NCBI GenBank assembly: GCA_003556835.1
Contig: PWQG01000365.1
Coordinates: 1-38,848 of the forward strand
Direction: 5' to 3'
DNA from: Gammaproteobacteria bacterium
GTDB taxonomy: Bacteria > Pseudomonadota > Gammaproteobacteria > Pseudomonadales > Pseudohongiellaceae
Length of the DNA: 38,848 nt
Both the position numbers and the translations under genes were made by a program. Every line of letters starts with the position of its first letter. The first letter of the stretch is position 1. The notes under the pieces were generated by a model. That model made no database searches. It saw only the letters and a program-made list of their open reading frames with translations, and was not told where the DNA came from. This document shows positions 8,093 through 17,531 of this stretch, one piece after another.

Positions 8093-10711
8093 TCATGCGC
8101 ATGGTCCGCAAACCATGAAACAAATTTCCAGCAACAAGAATTTCCGAATCTCTAGCAAAAAACCGTAGGTTTCCGGCATAGGCATCTGCCCAAACAAAAC
8201 GCTTGCCTTTGAAGAACAACTCCAGGCTCGACTACCCTCAAAATCGCCTGCTAAGTGAACCAGGAGCTTTGGACAGGCTTTTTGGCGAGAAGCCTCCAAG
8301 ATAAGGCATGAAGCTGAATCAATATCAAATCTGGAAGTTAACAACAAAATCTGCCATATATCGGGCGCGCGCCTTTGCAACCTCTGAAGCTCACTCCGCA
8401 CGCCCCGAGGATTCATCGCTGAAAAGAACGAAATCCATGCTTTCAGGACCTCCCAGTCTTGATATCTTGCCGCAACCATTCGACTCAGAAGAGACTCCTC
8501 CAGTTGCTCTACTTCACTCTGACCATTAATTATAAAGTTGGCCTCCATAATAGCGGCCACTAACTCATCCGGGTAAGCCGAGACAAGCACCTTCGAAAAC
8601 GTGCTTATCAATTCCAACCGCCTATGAGCTGAGTAAAAAGGTCTTTCGGCCCGCCCATCCTCAATCAGACCAAGCAAGAAGGCGACTAGCTCTTGCAGCT
8701 GTGGTTTTTTTTCTTGAGGCGGTTCATTTCTAATACACGCCCTCAAAAAGACAGGTCTAACGTGACTATTTGAAAAAAATACTTTTTTGTGCCCTTCGTA
8801 GACAATACCCCAGCTCATCCACTCGTTAGTCTTGGAATCAACATCGAGACCTTCTTCAAGTTTTAGGAAGTCATCACTGCTCCTAGGAGGACATCTCAAT
8901 CTTTCAGTCCTTGGCTGCATCGAATCAGGTTCAAAGTTCCAATAGGCATTCTTATTAGACAATCTGTAATCCCGTCTAACTAGCCTCCAAATAAAAATAT
9001 CAGTCATTCCATGTGACCTATCTACTTCAGCAACAAGCATTCCTGCTCTATTTTGATATAGAGCTGATACTTTGTAGTCGGCATTTGACAAATAGTGAGG
9101 GCTTGCTGAGTTCCAAAGCATTCGCGGAGGCCGGGAAATCGGCTCACTCATCAGTTGAGATCGATATGGAACAGGATCCAGCATTTCTTTTTTCACTAGA
9201 ATCACTCGCCCGGAACAATCCCAAACAATTAGTCGCTCAACCCCGTTTTTAATTGCGAAAGATTGAGCCCCAACGACTGAATTAAAATCCCGAATTGGAC
9301 TCACTTTCCATCGCCTCTCTTTCTTCTCGCGGGCTAGATGGGCGCAAATTCCGTCTGGATTGAACGGCCATACAAGCATAGAACCGTCTGAGCATTCAGT
9401 AATGCCAGTATATTTCGGAGAAGGCCCGGATGGAAGCATGATGATTTCTGGGTTCGGAGCATAGTTGACAAGCACGTCGGGCGCTTCGCCATTTAAAGGT
9501 GGCCATAGCAGCAACGCAGACAGGTTGGCGTAAGTTCCCAGGGTTGCAAAACCACCATTTTTCAGGGGAATAGCTTTTACGACCTCAAATAGATGCTTGG
9601 CGGGAAGAAATACCCAGATTCCGTCAAGTCCAGAGCGTAGATTTTTATGCTTAGTTTCACGAACTTTATAAAGGCGACTTACTTCCCGCAAACCTCCGTA
9701 TTCATACAATAGCCAAGCTCCCCCACTCTTACAATCAAGGCCATTGGGTCGCCCCCAGCAAAACCAAAGGTTGTTTTCCAGACGCCAGGCGCGACAACCG
9801 GCAATTTTGAATTGCCGAGGCGCCTCTGAACAGAGATTAATTACATTTAAGGTTGATTCGATATTGCCCAAATCAAGCCCATTCAGTCCATCAAACAGCC
9901 GGCACTGCCCAGTAACAGCATCGAAAATCTGGATATTGTTGGAAGCATCCGCATCAACATGTACAGTTGAGAAGCCCTTTTCAGAGAATTCGGAATGTTC
10001 TCTTTCCCGACCAGAGCCATGCAGCACGATGTAAGGCGTTTGCTCCATCAGGTTAGGTGCATATGGAACACACTCCGGCAGCAAGCCCTTTTTGTACCAT
10101 CTTAAGGCGGCAGCATGCATTTCTCTTTCTGGATATTGTTCTAGCGCCAGTTGCAGAAACACAAGATAGTTCTTCCAGCCGATAGTGTGATATGAACGTG
10201 ATAGCACGTGTCGATTTGATGAAAGAAAATTGATAGAGCTTAGACCACCTAAATTAGCGAAATCCACTTCAAGGTCAAGAGTCCCCAAGCATGCAGACTT
10301 TGCCAAACAGAACCCAAAGTCGCTGATTAATTTCGTTAGCTCGGGTTTCCGGCCGGCCTGGGCCAGCTGCCACGGCTGCTCCATCACACGCCGCAGGGCC
10401 GGGCCTTGTGGTTGGGCGCTGATGTCGGTGCGGCGGAACAGATCGTCGTTGCCGGGGGCCCGGGCTTCGAACATTTCGGCCAGATGACCATGGGTAGTCT
10501 CGCGCTGCTCCGCTGTGGCCAGATAGCGCTGCGCGATCACCTCGCCAAACTCGCGGTGGAACCAGCGGTACAGCAGGGTCTGGTCGGTAAAGGCCGACAC
10601 CAGATAGGGGGCAAGGTCGAAGTACAGGCGTGACCACAGCACCGGCGGCAGGCGCGGATGGTCGGGGTCGATGAGCCATTCCTGCCCGGTTCTTTCATTC
10701 TGGGCTTCGAA
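8093..10711 (-). pseudogene. C-terminal half of DUF4062-NACHT STAND protein, downstream of an in-frame amber codon
   Basis: This continues, in the same frame, the ORF at 10712-12583 after a TAG. The only nearby restart is ATG 10642 (849 aa, as in the ORF track), with no convincing ribosome site. The first ~130 residues (VLWSRLYFDLAPYLVSAFTD onward) are the helical region after NACHT and are almost identical to the paralogue at 12669-14834. From about residue 140 (near base 10290) the sequence changes completely. The DNA becomes visibly AT-rich, and the protein shows irregular strand-rich segments (NGLDCKSGGAWLLYEYGG, DGSMLVWPFNPDG) that suggest a degenerate beta-propeller. A helical tail of about 200 residues follows. 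It would be the sensor part of the protein. Without readthrough or repair it is probably not made. Translation as an independent protein from 10642 is possible but unsupported. Confidence 0.7.
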
Positions 10712-10925
10712 CTAGGCCATGACTTCGGGGTCGGTGGCCAGGGCATGGTTCAGCTCTTCCTCGCTCAGGCCAAAGCGCGCAGCGCTCAGGTAGGCCAGTG
10801 CCCGGGTGGTGAAGGCCGGCGGGTGGTTTTCCACAGCGATCAGGCGCTGGTCGATCAGCGCTTCGATCATGCCCGTTACTGTCGCCGGCAGGTCTTTCGG
10901 GGGTTCGTACGAGGTCCAGTGCCGG
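10300..10925 (-). repeat. Module shared with 14290-14880 (copy A)
   Basis: This stretch is nearly identical at DNA level to 14290-14880; for instance, the 60 bases around GCGCTGATGTCGGTGCGGCG match without a gap. It encodes the helical region after NACHT in the STAND protein. Similarity stops abruptly at both ends. The amber codon lies inside this copy. Confidence 0.85.
10712..10714 (-). other. Amber codon interrupting the STAND gene (GAG to TAG)
   Basis: The minus strand reads ATG GCC TAG TTC GAA here, while the paralogous copy reads ATG GCT GAG TTC GAA at about 14672. Reading continues in phase on both sides with high protein similarity, so this is a point nonsense change rather than a frameshift. 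Sequencing error and readthrough cannot be excluded. Confidence 0.85.
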
Positions 10926-12583
10926 ACTTTCTCATAGGCCAGCTTCAGCCACAGCGGGTTGCCGTGTGCCTCGAAGCGCTCGATGACCCAATCAAACTGT
11001 TCTGCGGTCAGCCGGTGGGCCCGCACCGGAGCAATGCCGGCGCTGTAGTAGGCATCGCGCGCATCGGCCAGCCAGGCCTTGAGCATGGCGCGTCCTTCGG
11101 CAGCCGGCATGGCCGGCAGCTCGATGCAGGTGCTTGGGTAGCGCCGTTGTGCAGCCTGCAGTGTTGGCCCGCCACGGGTGCTGGCGACAATGCGGGTGTG
11201 TTTGCCCAGTTGCTTCGGCAGCCACTGCAGCATCCAGGCACCATCGCGGCTTTCGAGTTGGTCCAGCGCATCAAGGAACAGCACCAGCGGCCGCTCGGCG
11301 CTCGACCAGGTCAGGGCCTGGCCGAAGGCCTCGATGGCCTGCTTGATCGTCTCGGCCGGCGACGGCTCAGGCTGGTCGTAGGCCAAGGCCAGATCTTCGG
11401 TGAGCGTGGTCAGCAGGGTGTACAGGCTCTCGGTGGTCGGGATACCGCCAATGAAGCGGATCAGCCGGACGCTCTGGTCGCTACTGACCCGAGCATTGTC
11501 GAAGGCCTTGGCCAGCAGAGCAGACTTGCCCGTTCCGCCTTCCCCATGAAGGATCAGCGGGGCATGGCGCTGTCCTTTCAGGTAGCGCGCAATGCGGCGC
11601 AGGGTATTGGTCCGGCCGCGGAAGTTGCGGCTGCGTTCTGCGCCGAAGTCCAGATGGGCCCGGTTGCGCATTGCGCTGGGCGTTTCTTCCTGCACTTGAG
11701 CGAACTGGCGCTCGATGATGGCTTTCTGGTCTTCGAGGAACTGCTGGCAGAAGGTGTCCAGGTAGGCTGGATCAACCCCATTACCCTGCCAGCCGGCACT
11801 GAAGCTGCGGCAGCGGTCGGGCAGGCGTTGCTGGAGTTGCGACTCGAGAGCGCGCAGGCGTGCGTGGGCATCGCTGTCAGGGGCGTCATGTTCAACATCC
11901 CAGTCCAGAAAGGCCCGGGCAGACTGATCCCGCGGCAAGTCGGGGATGCGCCGGATATAGACATGGACATGCTCGTTGGGGTGCAGCGCCTGCCCGGACT
12001 CGTCCTGCTCGGCCAGTGCGCCCAGTGCAATCTCCTGGTGCGTGGCTGATGCAAAGAACGCCAGGCGCTCGTCACCGGTAAAGCCGGCCGCATCGGCTGC
12101 CCGGCGCAGGGCCTGCAGCAGCGTGCCCTCTGCAGTATGGCTCTCAGCCCAATCACCCGCACGGGGCTTCAGCTGGTATACAGCTGGAATGGCGTTGCGA
12201 TCCGGTCCGCGGTAAGCGGATTGAATGATGGCCTGATCCGCTTCATCGGCCGCAGACACAAGACGGTGCCAGCAGTTCTCAGGAATCCGTGCCGGCTCTG
12301 GCTCCCAGCCATAGCGGTCGCCCAGCAGTACGGCGAAGTTCGGACGGGGAGACAGCGCCTGGCAGCGCCGCACTTCTTCCAGGCACAGGCGCAGTGTGTC
12401 ATGGCTTTGCTGCGCTTCCTCGGTGATGCCCCAGCGCAGGTCCACCGCCTGAAAACTCGCACCGCGCTTGCGGCAGAAGGCCTCCAGCTCAGGAAACACC
12501 CGCTTCTGCAGCGCCTCGCGTTCGTCTACGAAATCACTGAAGGTGGAGCTGATGAAAAGCCGGAAAAGACGAGGTTTGTGCAT
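10712..12583 (-). CDS. DUF4062-NACHT STAND NTPase, N-terminal part ending at an in-frame amber codon
   Basis: 623 aa from ATG 12583, with GGAG six bases upstream; the track's TTG one codon earlier is less likely. Residues 1-140 are DUF4062, a TIR-like fold: RLFRLFISSTFSDFVDERE, then FQAVDLRWGI. The NACHT/AAA_16 ATPase follows, with Walker A GEGGTGKS at about 348-355 and Walker B PLVLFLDALDQ at about 433-443, then a winged-helix-like region. The order DUF4062-NACHT-repeat sensor matches TEP1/NWD-like and bacterial NLR-like proteins, several of which detect phage proteins and then act through an N-terminal effector. The frame is cut by TAG at 10712-10714, where the paralogue has GAG, and continues open to 8093. 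The complete protein would be about 1,496 aa. As it stands it keeps the ATPase but lacks the sensor. Confidence 0.85.
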   Translation of the reverse strand: MHKPRLFRLFISSTFSDFVDEREALQKRVFPELEAFCRKRGASFQAVDLRWGITEEAQQSHDTLRLCLEEVRRCQALSPRPNFAVLLGDRYGWEPEPARIPENCWHRLVSAADEADQAIIQSAYRGPDRNAIPAVYQLKPRAGDWAESHTAEGTLLQALRRAADAAGFTGDERLAFFASATHQEIALGALAEQDESGQALHPNEHVHVYIRRIPDLPRDQSARAFLDWDVEHDAPDSDAHARLRALESQLQQRLPDRCRSFSAGWQGNGVDPAYLDTFCQQFLEDQKAIIERQFAQVQEETPSAMRNRAHLDFGAERSRNFRGRTNTLRRIARYLKGQRHAPLILHGEGGTGKSALLAKAFDNARVSSDQSVRLIRFIGGIPTTESLYTLLTTLTEDLALAYDQPEPSPAETIKQAIEAFGQALTWSSAERPLVLFLDALDQLESRDGAWMLQWLPKQLGKHTRIVASTRGGPTLQAAQRRYPSTCIELPAMPAAEGRAMLKAWLADARDAYYSAGIAPVRAHRLTAEQFDWVIERFEAHGNPLWLKLAYEKVRHWTSYEPPKDLPATVTGMIEALIDQRLIAVENHPPAFTTRALAYLSAARFGLSEEELNHALATDPEVMA

Positions 12584-12668
12584 CAAGACTCCAGAGTCAA
12601 CGAACTTATCCTACATAACAGACAGTGCTATGGCACCCGAGCCCGTTGCGGGATGAACCATGCAACTT

Positions 12669-14834
12669 TTACGATGACCTTTGGCAATCAAGCGCAAAGG
12701 GTTTTGATCCACGCATTGGCGACAAGACAATGAGATCATTGCTTGATATCACTACCAATCGACCGTAGAGGCAGGCAACGATCTTTGAAACATCACCCTG
12801 CCAGCGAGCGAACCATTTTCCATCCTTGCTTGCGAGACAAATCCGCCTCATGTCAGGGGTTTCGGCCAAAGTGTCGCCACACGCCTGGGTCAGGGGCATG
12901 TTCTCCAGAACAGGTTTGCACCAGCCGCTCTCGATCGCCGATTCAATCCATGGCTGCTTGATTGCTCCGAGCTGTTCTCCCTCGCTGTTTAACATGCGAA
13001 GCGTGCCCTCTTCATTGCCTATGGACCAGAACAATAGAAGGGAGTCCGAAAGCATCTGCATCCCTTGCAATGCCTGCCTGCGACCACCCCGCAGCACGAC
13101 TGTTGATTCGCCGCTGTCGCCATCCCAGAGTCGCAGCGCGCCATCTTTGGACCAGGACAGGATGCAACCACTGGACAGCACCTGAACGCCTTCAATCCGG
13201 TGCGAATGCCCCTGCATTACTGCCAGTGACGACCCACTGTCGCCATTCCAAAGTCGCAGCGTGGCATCGTCCGACCAGGACAGAATGCGGCCGTCAGGCA
13301 GCAACTCTACGCCCGAAACCACTTCTGTATGTCCCTCCATCACGGCAAGCGGCGCCCCACTGTCGCCATCCCAGAGTCGCAGCGTGCCATCCCACGACCA
13401 GGACAGGATGCGGCCATCGGGCATTAACTCTGCGGCCCAGACTTGTTCCGCATGTCCGGCCATCAAGACCAGTGACACCCCGCTGTTGCCATCCCAGAGT
13501 CGCAGCGCCCCATCAGAGGACCAGGACAGGATGCGACCATCAGGGAGTATCTCTGCGCCCGAAATGGCTTCCGAATGACCCTCCATCACGGCAAGCGGCG
13601 CCCCACTGTCGCCAGCCCAGAGTCGCAGCGTGCCATCCCAGGACCAGGACAGGATGCGGCCATCCTGCAACAGCTCTGCGCCCGAAATGGCTTCCGAATG
13701 ACCCTCCATCACGATCAGTGCCGCGCCGGTCTCGCCATCCCACAGCCGCAGTGTGCTGTCATCAGACCAGGACAGGATGCGGCCATCCTGCAGCACCTCT
13801 GCACCCCATACTTTGTCCGTATGGCCCTCCATCACCGCAACGCAAGCCCCGCTGCTGCCATCCCATAATCGCAGAGTGTGGTCCCTCGACCAGGACAGGA
13901 TGCGGCCATCGGGCAGGACCTTGGTGCCTAGAACCGCGTCACTATGCCCCTCGAGCACCATTAGGGTCTGATTGTGGCGGCGCTGGCCCGGGACATCCTT
14001 GCGCTTCAGCCACACCCAGTCACAATGGTCCTGCTCCAGCCACTGCTCGGCCGCATGACGAACCGGGCTGCCAGGCTCGTCTTCGGAGGCCAACTGCAGC
14101 AGGATCTTGTGCGCAGGCCAGCGCGCTTCACCACGCCGCAGATAGTGGCCTTGCCGGAGCATGAACCGCCGCCATTGCGCTGGCTCGGATGAGGGCTCGG
14201 CCTTAACTGCCGACCAGTCCTCAACCAGTTCACCACCCTGATTGGCCGCACACTTGCCGAGGCAGAAGCCGAAGTCGCTGAGTAATTTCTTAAGCTCGGC
14301 TTGCCGGCCGGCCTGGGCCAGTTGCCAAGGCTGCTCCATCACACGCCGCAGGGCCGGGGCTTGTGGTTGGGCGCTGATGTCGGTGCGGCGGAACAGATCG
14401 TCGTTGCCGGGGGCCCGGGCTTCGAACATTTCGGTCAGGTGACCATGGGTAGTCTCGCGCTGCTCCGCTGTGGCCAGATAGCGCTGCGCGATCACCTCGC
14501 CGAACTCGCGGCTGAACCAGCGGTACAGCAGGATCTGGTCGGTAAAGGCCGACACCAGATAGGGAGCAAGGTCGAAATACAAGCGTGACCACAGCACCGG
14601 CGGCAGGCGGGGATGGTCAGGGTCGATGAGCCATTCCTGCCCTGTCCGGGCATTCTGGGCTTCGAACTCAGCCATGACTTGCGGGTCAGTGGCCAGGGCA
14701 TGGTTCAACTCTTCCTCGCTCAGGCCAAAGCGCGCAGCGCTCAGATAGGCCAGTGCCCGGGTGGTGAAGACCGGCGGGTGCTTTTCCACCTCGACCAGAC
14801 ACTGGTCGATCAGCGCTTCGATCATGCTCGTCAC
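12669..14834 (-). pseudogene. 5'-truncated STAND paralogue: post-NACHT helical region plus WD40 propeller
   Basis: An open frame of up to 721 aa (GTG 14834 or ATG 14825). Its first ~195 residues copy the post-NACHT region of the neighbouring DUF4062-NACHT protein. Seven to eight WD40 repeats of about 42 residues follow, then a ~110-residue tail with one more degenerate blade. Homology to the neighbour continues upstream of the start (HWTSYGPP...), but a TAA at 14847-14849 interrupts it and similarity ends near 14880. The DUF4062 and NACHT parts are therefore missing. It is best read as the remnant of a second STAND gene from tandem duplication, or as a donor cassette for the intact gene. Expression as a stand-alone WD40 protein is possible, but I see no good ribosome site. 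Confidence 0.75.
13040..13970 (-). repeat. Tandem 126-bp WD40-coding repeats
   Basis: Seven to eight units of 42 codons with the pattern VMEGHS-x-PDGRILSWS-x-DGTLRLWDGDSG. On the plus strand they appear as GACCAGGACAGGATGCGGCCATC recurring every 126 bp. Units are very similar at DNA level, which suggests recent amplification or homogenisation. Boundaries are approximate. Confidence 0.85.
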
Positions 14835-14880
14835 CGTCGCCGGCAGTTATCTGGGGGGACCATATGAAGTCCAGTGACCG
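14290..14880 (-). repeat. Module shared with 10300-10925 (copy B)
   Basis: Second copy of the module described at 10300-10925. It carries the intact GAG codon where copy A has TAG, but has its own TAA at 14847-14849. Upstream of 14880 the similarity to the NACHT gene stops. The following 14881-15027 holds no gene that I can support. Confidence 0.85.
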
Positions 14881-15027
14881 GCTTTGGGCGTTGCGGCTTC
14901 CGCGGTGCATGGAAGGGGGAGATGAAGTGGCCGTTATCCGAGCCGTTGTCTGCCCTGGCGTAGGAGAGGGAAACATGGTGCTGGCGATCAGCCATGGCTC
15001 AAAAGCTCCTTGTATCAGCGACCAGGC

Positions 15028-16299
15028 TCATGCGCCACCATGCCAGCGCAGTCTCTCGATATCGCAACGCATCGGGTTGCGAGCCGGCCGCAGGCGGTCT
15101 GAGGAATCACCGCTATAACTCTCGGAGCGGCTCGAGAACTTGAGCGTTTCCTCGCGGTTGGGTCGGATCATGGGTTCACCGTCGCGCCTGAACTCTCTCC
15201 GGATTCCACTGTAGCGAATCCAGCCAGCATGATTGCCCCCCAGCGACCGCTCGCTCCGGCCAAAACCAATGACGGCCGTACCGAGACACTGCAGGTCGAA
15301 CGAAGAAATGCCGCGGTTCGAGTCGTTTCTGACCCGGATCGTCTCGTTGCCCTCGTTGATGCTCAGAACCACCAAAATCCCACTGCCTTCCGCACGCGCT
15401 GACTCGACGGACCGCAACTCACCCGAGACCAGTTCGCAGCGAACCCGGTTGGCGTAATCGGCGGCATCGAACTGGCGAGCGGCAAATCCGTTGGACTCGA
15501 CCCGCGCACCAAATCCCGGCGGAACGCGATAGTCCAGCGAGAAGCCCATTCGGTCCTCGTGGGCCACGTTTCCGCTGCGCAGATAGAAACGGCACAGGGC
15601 AGCCACAGCGATCAGATCATGGCTGGACCCATTACGGACACGAAGAGCGACGCGCAAACCTCCAGAGCCGACTAGCGCAGGATTCGTGACCAGCGAAATC
15701 TGCTCGACAGGAAGGATTCGATCGGGATTGCTCCTGGCTTCTGCGACAGCCATTTCGTGCGCGGTGCGTTCGGCAGCGCTTGCATAGGACATCATGAACA
15801 GGATGACAGCGAGCGGGTAACTGATCCAGCGCTTGGACAACAAAAACATCGCCAGCATGAAAACACCAAAAACCAGCAAGCCCAATAGGGCAGCTGAGGC
15901 AGCGTCGCCCCGCTCGCGTTCTCGCCCACTCGGCTGATAGGAGGCGCCGATGGCCATGCCCGCGCCGGCGGCACCGGAAAAAATCGCCTTGTCGCGCGTC
16001 GACAGGGCGCTGAGGATTCGAACCACGATCTCAGCCCCGAGCAGCCATAGCGCCAAAAAGACAGGGACCAGCAGGAACCATGCCGCACCATAGACATCAC
16101 GCATGCTGGGCTCGATACCGTCAGCAAGCAAAAGGAGACCCGAATCAGCAGCCGTCGCACCAACAGATGGCAGCAATAGCACTGCCACAACAAACTGCAG
16201 ACGCCAGCGAACCCGCAAGCTCAAAAACTTGCCAGCACCAGACCACAGGTCAGGAGTGCGCAACACCACGCATCCACGCCGTACACCTATTTCCACCAA
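15028..16299 (-). CDS. Hypothetical membrane protein
   Basis: Up to 423 aa if started at the TTG at 16299. A later start near the hydrophobic RLQFVVAVLLLPSVGATAA segment, which looks like a signal sequence, is just as possible because no ribosome site stands out. Further membrane segments are YGAAWFLLVPVFLALWLLGAE, a Gly/Ala-rich stretch (GAAGAGMAIGA), LLGLLVFGVFMLAMFLL and ISYPLAVILFMMSYASA. The C-terminal ~230 residues are soluble and strand-rich, probably extracytoplasmic (LRVALRVRNGSSHDLIAVAA, then NETIRVRNDSNRGISSFDLQC). They read like Ig-like or FxLYD-type sheets. I do not recognise a named family. It lies upstream of the truncated STAND paralogue and is divergent from the 16495 gene. 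Confidence 0.65.
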   Translation of the reverse strand: MVEIGVRRGCVVLRTPDLWSGAGKFLSLRVRWRLQFVVAVLLLPSVGATAADSGLLLLADGIEPSMRDVYGAAWFLLVPVFLALWLLGAEIVVRILSALSTRDKAIFSGAAGAGMAIGASYQPSGRERERGDAASAALLGLLVFGVFMLAMFLLSKRWISYPLAVILFMMSYASAAERTAHEMAVAEARSNPDRILPVEQISLVTNPALVGSGGLRVALRVRNGSSHDLIAVAALCRFYLRSGNVAHEDRMGFSLDYRVPPGFGARVESNGFAARQFDAADYANRVRCELVSGELRSVESARAEGSGILVVLSINEGNETIRVRNDSNRGISSFDLQCLGTAVIGFGRSERSLGGNHAGWIRYSGIRREFRRDGEPMIRPNREETLKFSSRSESYSGDSSDRLRPARNPMRCDIERLRWHGGA

Positions 16300-16494
16300 C
16301 CCAACACCTTAGCCACCCGCCTCAGAAGCTAACAGATGTATGTTGTTGCTGCAAGTGGCGGCCAGCACAACAAGAAAGTAGCGACGAGTTGTGGGTGCTT
16401 GGTGCCAATTGAGGCTTGCATTTGGACTAGCAGCACCGGAAACAATTGTTGTAGCATCCTCGGAGGCTCGCGCGATTCTGCAAGGTAAATATCA

Positions 16495-17073
16495 ATGGCA
16501 ACCAACACCGCCATGGCAGTCCTCGGCCGCTCGCATCCGAACGATGCTGGAATCGCCGGAGAAATGCGGTCCAACCCGTTCCTGCGGCTTTCGGAGAATA
16601 GCCGTCCCGGCTGGGTATTTCGGCCAGAAGACTATTTTCGGGTGCAAGGAACATTGGATCCAGCACCGCGGATCAGGCAATTCGTACTGATTCCCACCCT
16701 CGAGCACACCCTCGATGACGGCATCCTTTTGATGTCTTTGGTGTTGTTCTACGACCAGCCTTGGGGCGAGGCTGCCTGCCGCATGCGCGACGAACTGCTG
16801 GAAACCGGGCGTCTGGAAATGTATACGGTGGAGGAACCACAGAGGATCGAAGCGCGAGAGGAGGTGCGCGAGCGCTCAGCCATGCTCCCAGAAATGGTAC
16901 TGAGCGTTTTCCAGCGCGATTCACTCATTCACGACCAGATCGGTATGCTCCGACACTATCAGCATGAAATGTCGATCTGCATGCCGGTTTTCACCCGCAG
17001 CCGTTCACAGTGGTCCCGCGATCCTCATGAAGAGGGTACGCTGGAGGGTTCCATGCCGCTGGATGCAAAGTAG
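16495..17073 (+). CDS. Hypothetical soluble protein
   Basis: 192 aa. The ATG at 16495 has a modest AAGG site nine bases upstream. The chain has no membrane helix or signal peptide. It contains a strand-rich centre (IRQFVLIPTLEHTLDDGILLMSLVLFYDQPWGE) followed by charged helices and a terminal segment rich in charged residues and methionine. No family is recognised. It is followed after 13 bp by the 17087 gene on the same strand, so the two probably form an operon divergent from the membrane protein at 15028-16299. Base composition is like the chromosomal background. The ~195 bp between the divergent starts must carry both promoters, but I could not pick clear -10/-35 boxes. Confidence 0.6.
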   Translation: MATNTAMAVLGRSHPNDAGIAGEMRSNPFLRLSENSRPGWVFRPEDYFRVQGTLDPAPRIRQFVLIPTLEHTLDDGILLMSLVLFYDQPWGEAACRMRDELLETGRLEMYTVEEPQRIEAREEVRERSAMLPEMVLSVFQRDSLIHDQIGMLRHYQHEMSICMPVFTRSRSQWSRDPHEEGTLEGSMPLDAK

Positions 17074-17086
17074 TGGAGTTCTGACC

Positions 17087-17527
17087 ATGGAAGAGGCACC
17101 TCACCCAATCCTGCTGCTGACGCCCGCAGAGGTCAAGAACATTCAGACCTGGATCGCCAAGAACGGTTATTCACTGGACGAGGGCTACTTCGAACTCATC
17201 TACGAATTCTGGATTTTTGGTCCCGGCATTCGCATCCAATGGAAATCCGAGTCCGAAAATGGATTTGAATGGCTTGAGCTACGGGATGATGGCTATGGCG
17301 ATGACCCGACCAACATGCAAGACACGGTGGATATCGCCGGCCGCAAGGTGCCATTGGTTTTGCCCGAAGAACTTCGCGAGCGATGGCTGGGCCTCGCTGC
17401 CGCACGCACCGAAGCCGAAGTCAATGCGGACTGCGAGCCATCAGGTTCTTCGCTCCACCTCAAGATCCAGCGCCATGGCGTACAGGTCTTGATCAGAAAC
17501 GAGTGGATCGACCTCCAAGAGGTCTGA
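17087..17527 (+). CDS. Hypothetical small soluble protein
   Basis: 146 aa from ATG 17087 (MEEAPHPILLL), with GGAG eight bases upstream. The ORF track's longer version begins inside the preceding gene and is unlikely. The protein is acidic, with aromatic-rich patches (GYFELIYEFWIFGPGIRIQW) and no membrane segment. I do not recognise it. It begins 13 bp after the 16495-17073 gene and so is probably co-transcribed and possibly made as its partner. It converges on the Nudix gene, with four bases between the two stops. Confidence 0.65.
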   Translation: MEEAPHPILLLTPAEVKNIQTWIAKNGYSLDEGYFELIYEFWIFGPGIRIQWKSESENGFEWLELRDDGYGDDPTNMQDTVDIAGRKVPLVLPEELRERWLGLAAARTEAEVNADCEPSGSSLHLKIQRHGVQVLIRNEWIDLQEV

Positions 17528-17531
17528 GCCC

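Noticed and set aside
7959-8168. Plus-strand ORF of 69 aa
   Set aside because: No ribosome site and no recognisable pattern, and it overlaps the end of the STAND frame on the other strand.
10658-12049. Plus-strand ORF of 463 aa, and the 400-aa ORF at 12962-14164
   Set aside because: Both are antisense shadows of the STAND genes; the second merely reflects the WD40 DNA repeats.
13040-13970. Regular repeats considered as a CRISPR array
   Set aside because: The unit is 126 bp, similar throughout its length and open in one frame; it codes for WD40 blades and has no unique spacers.
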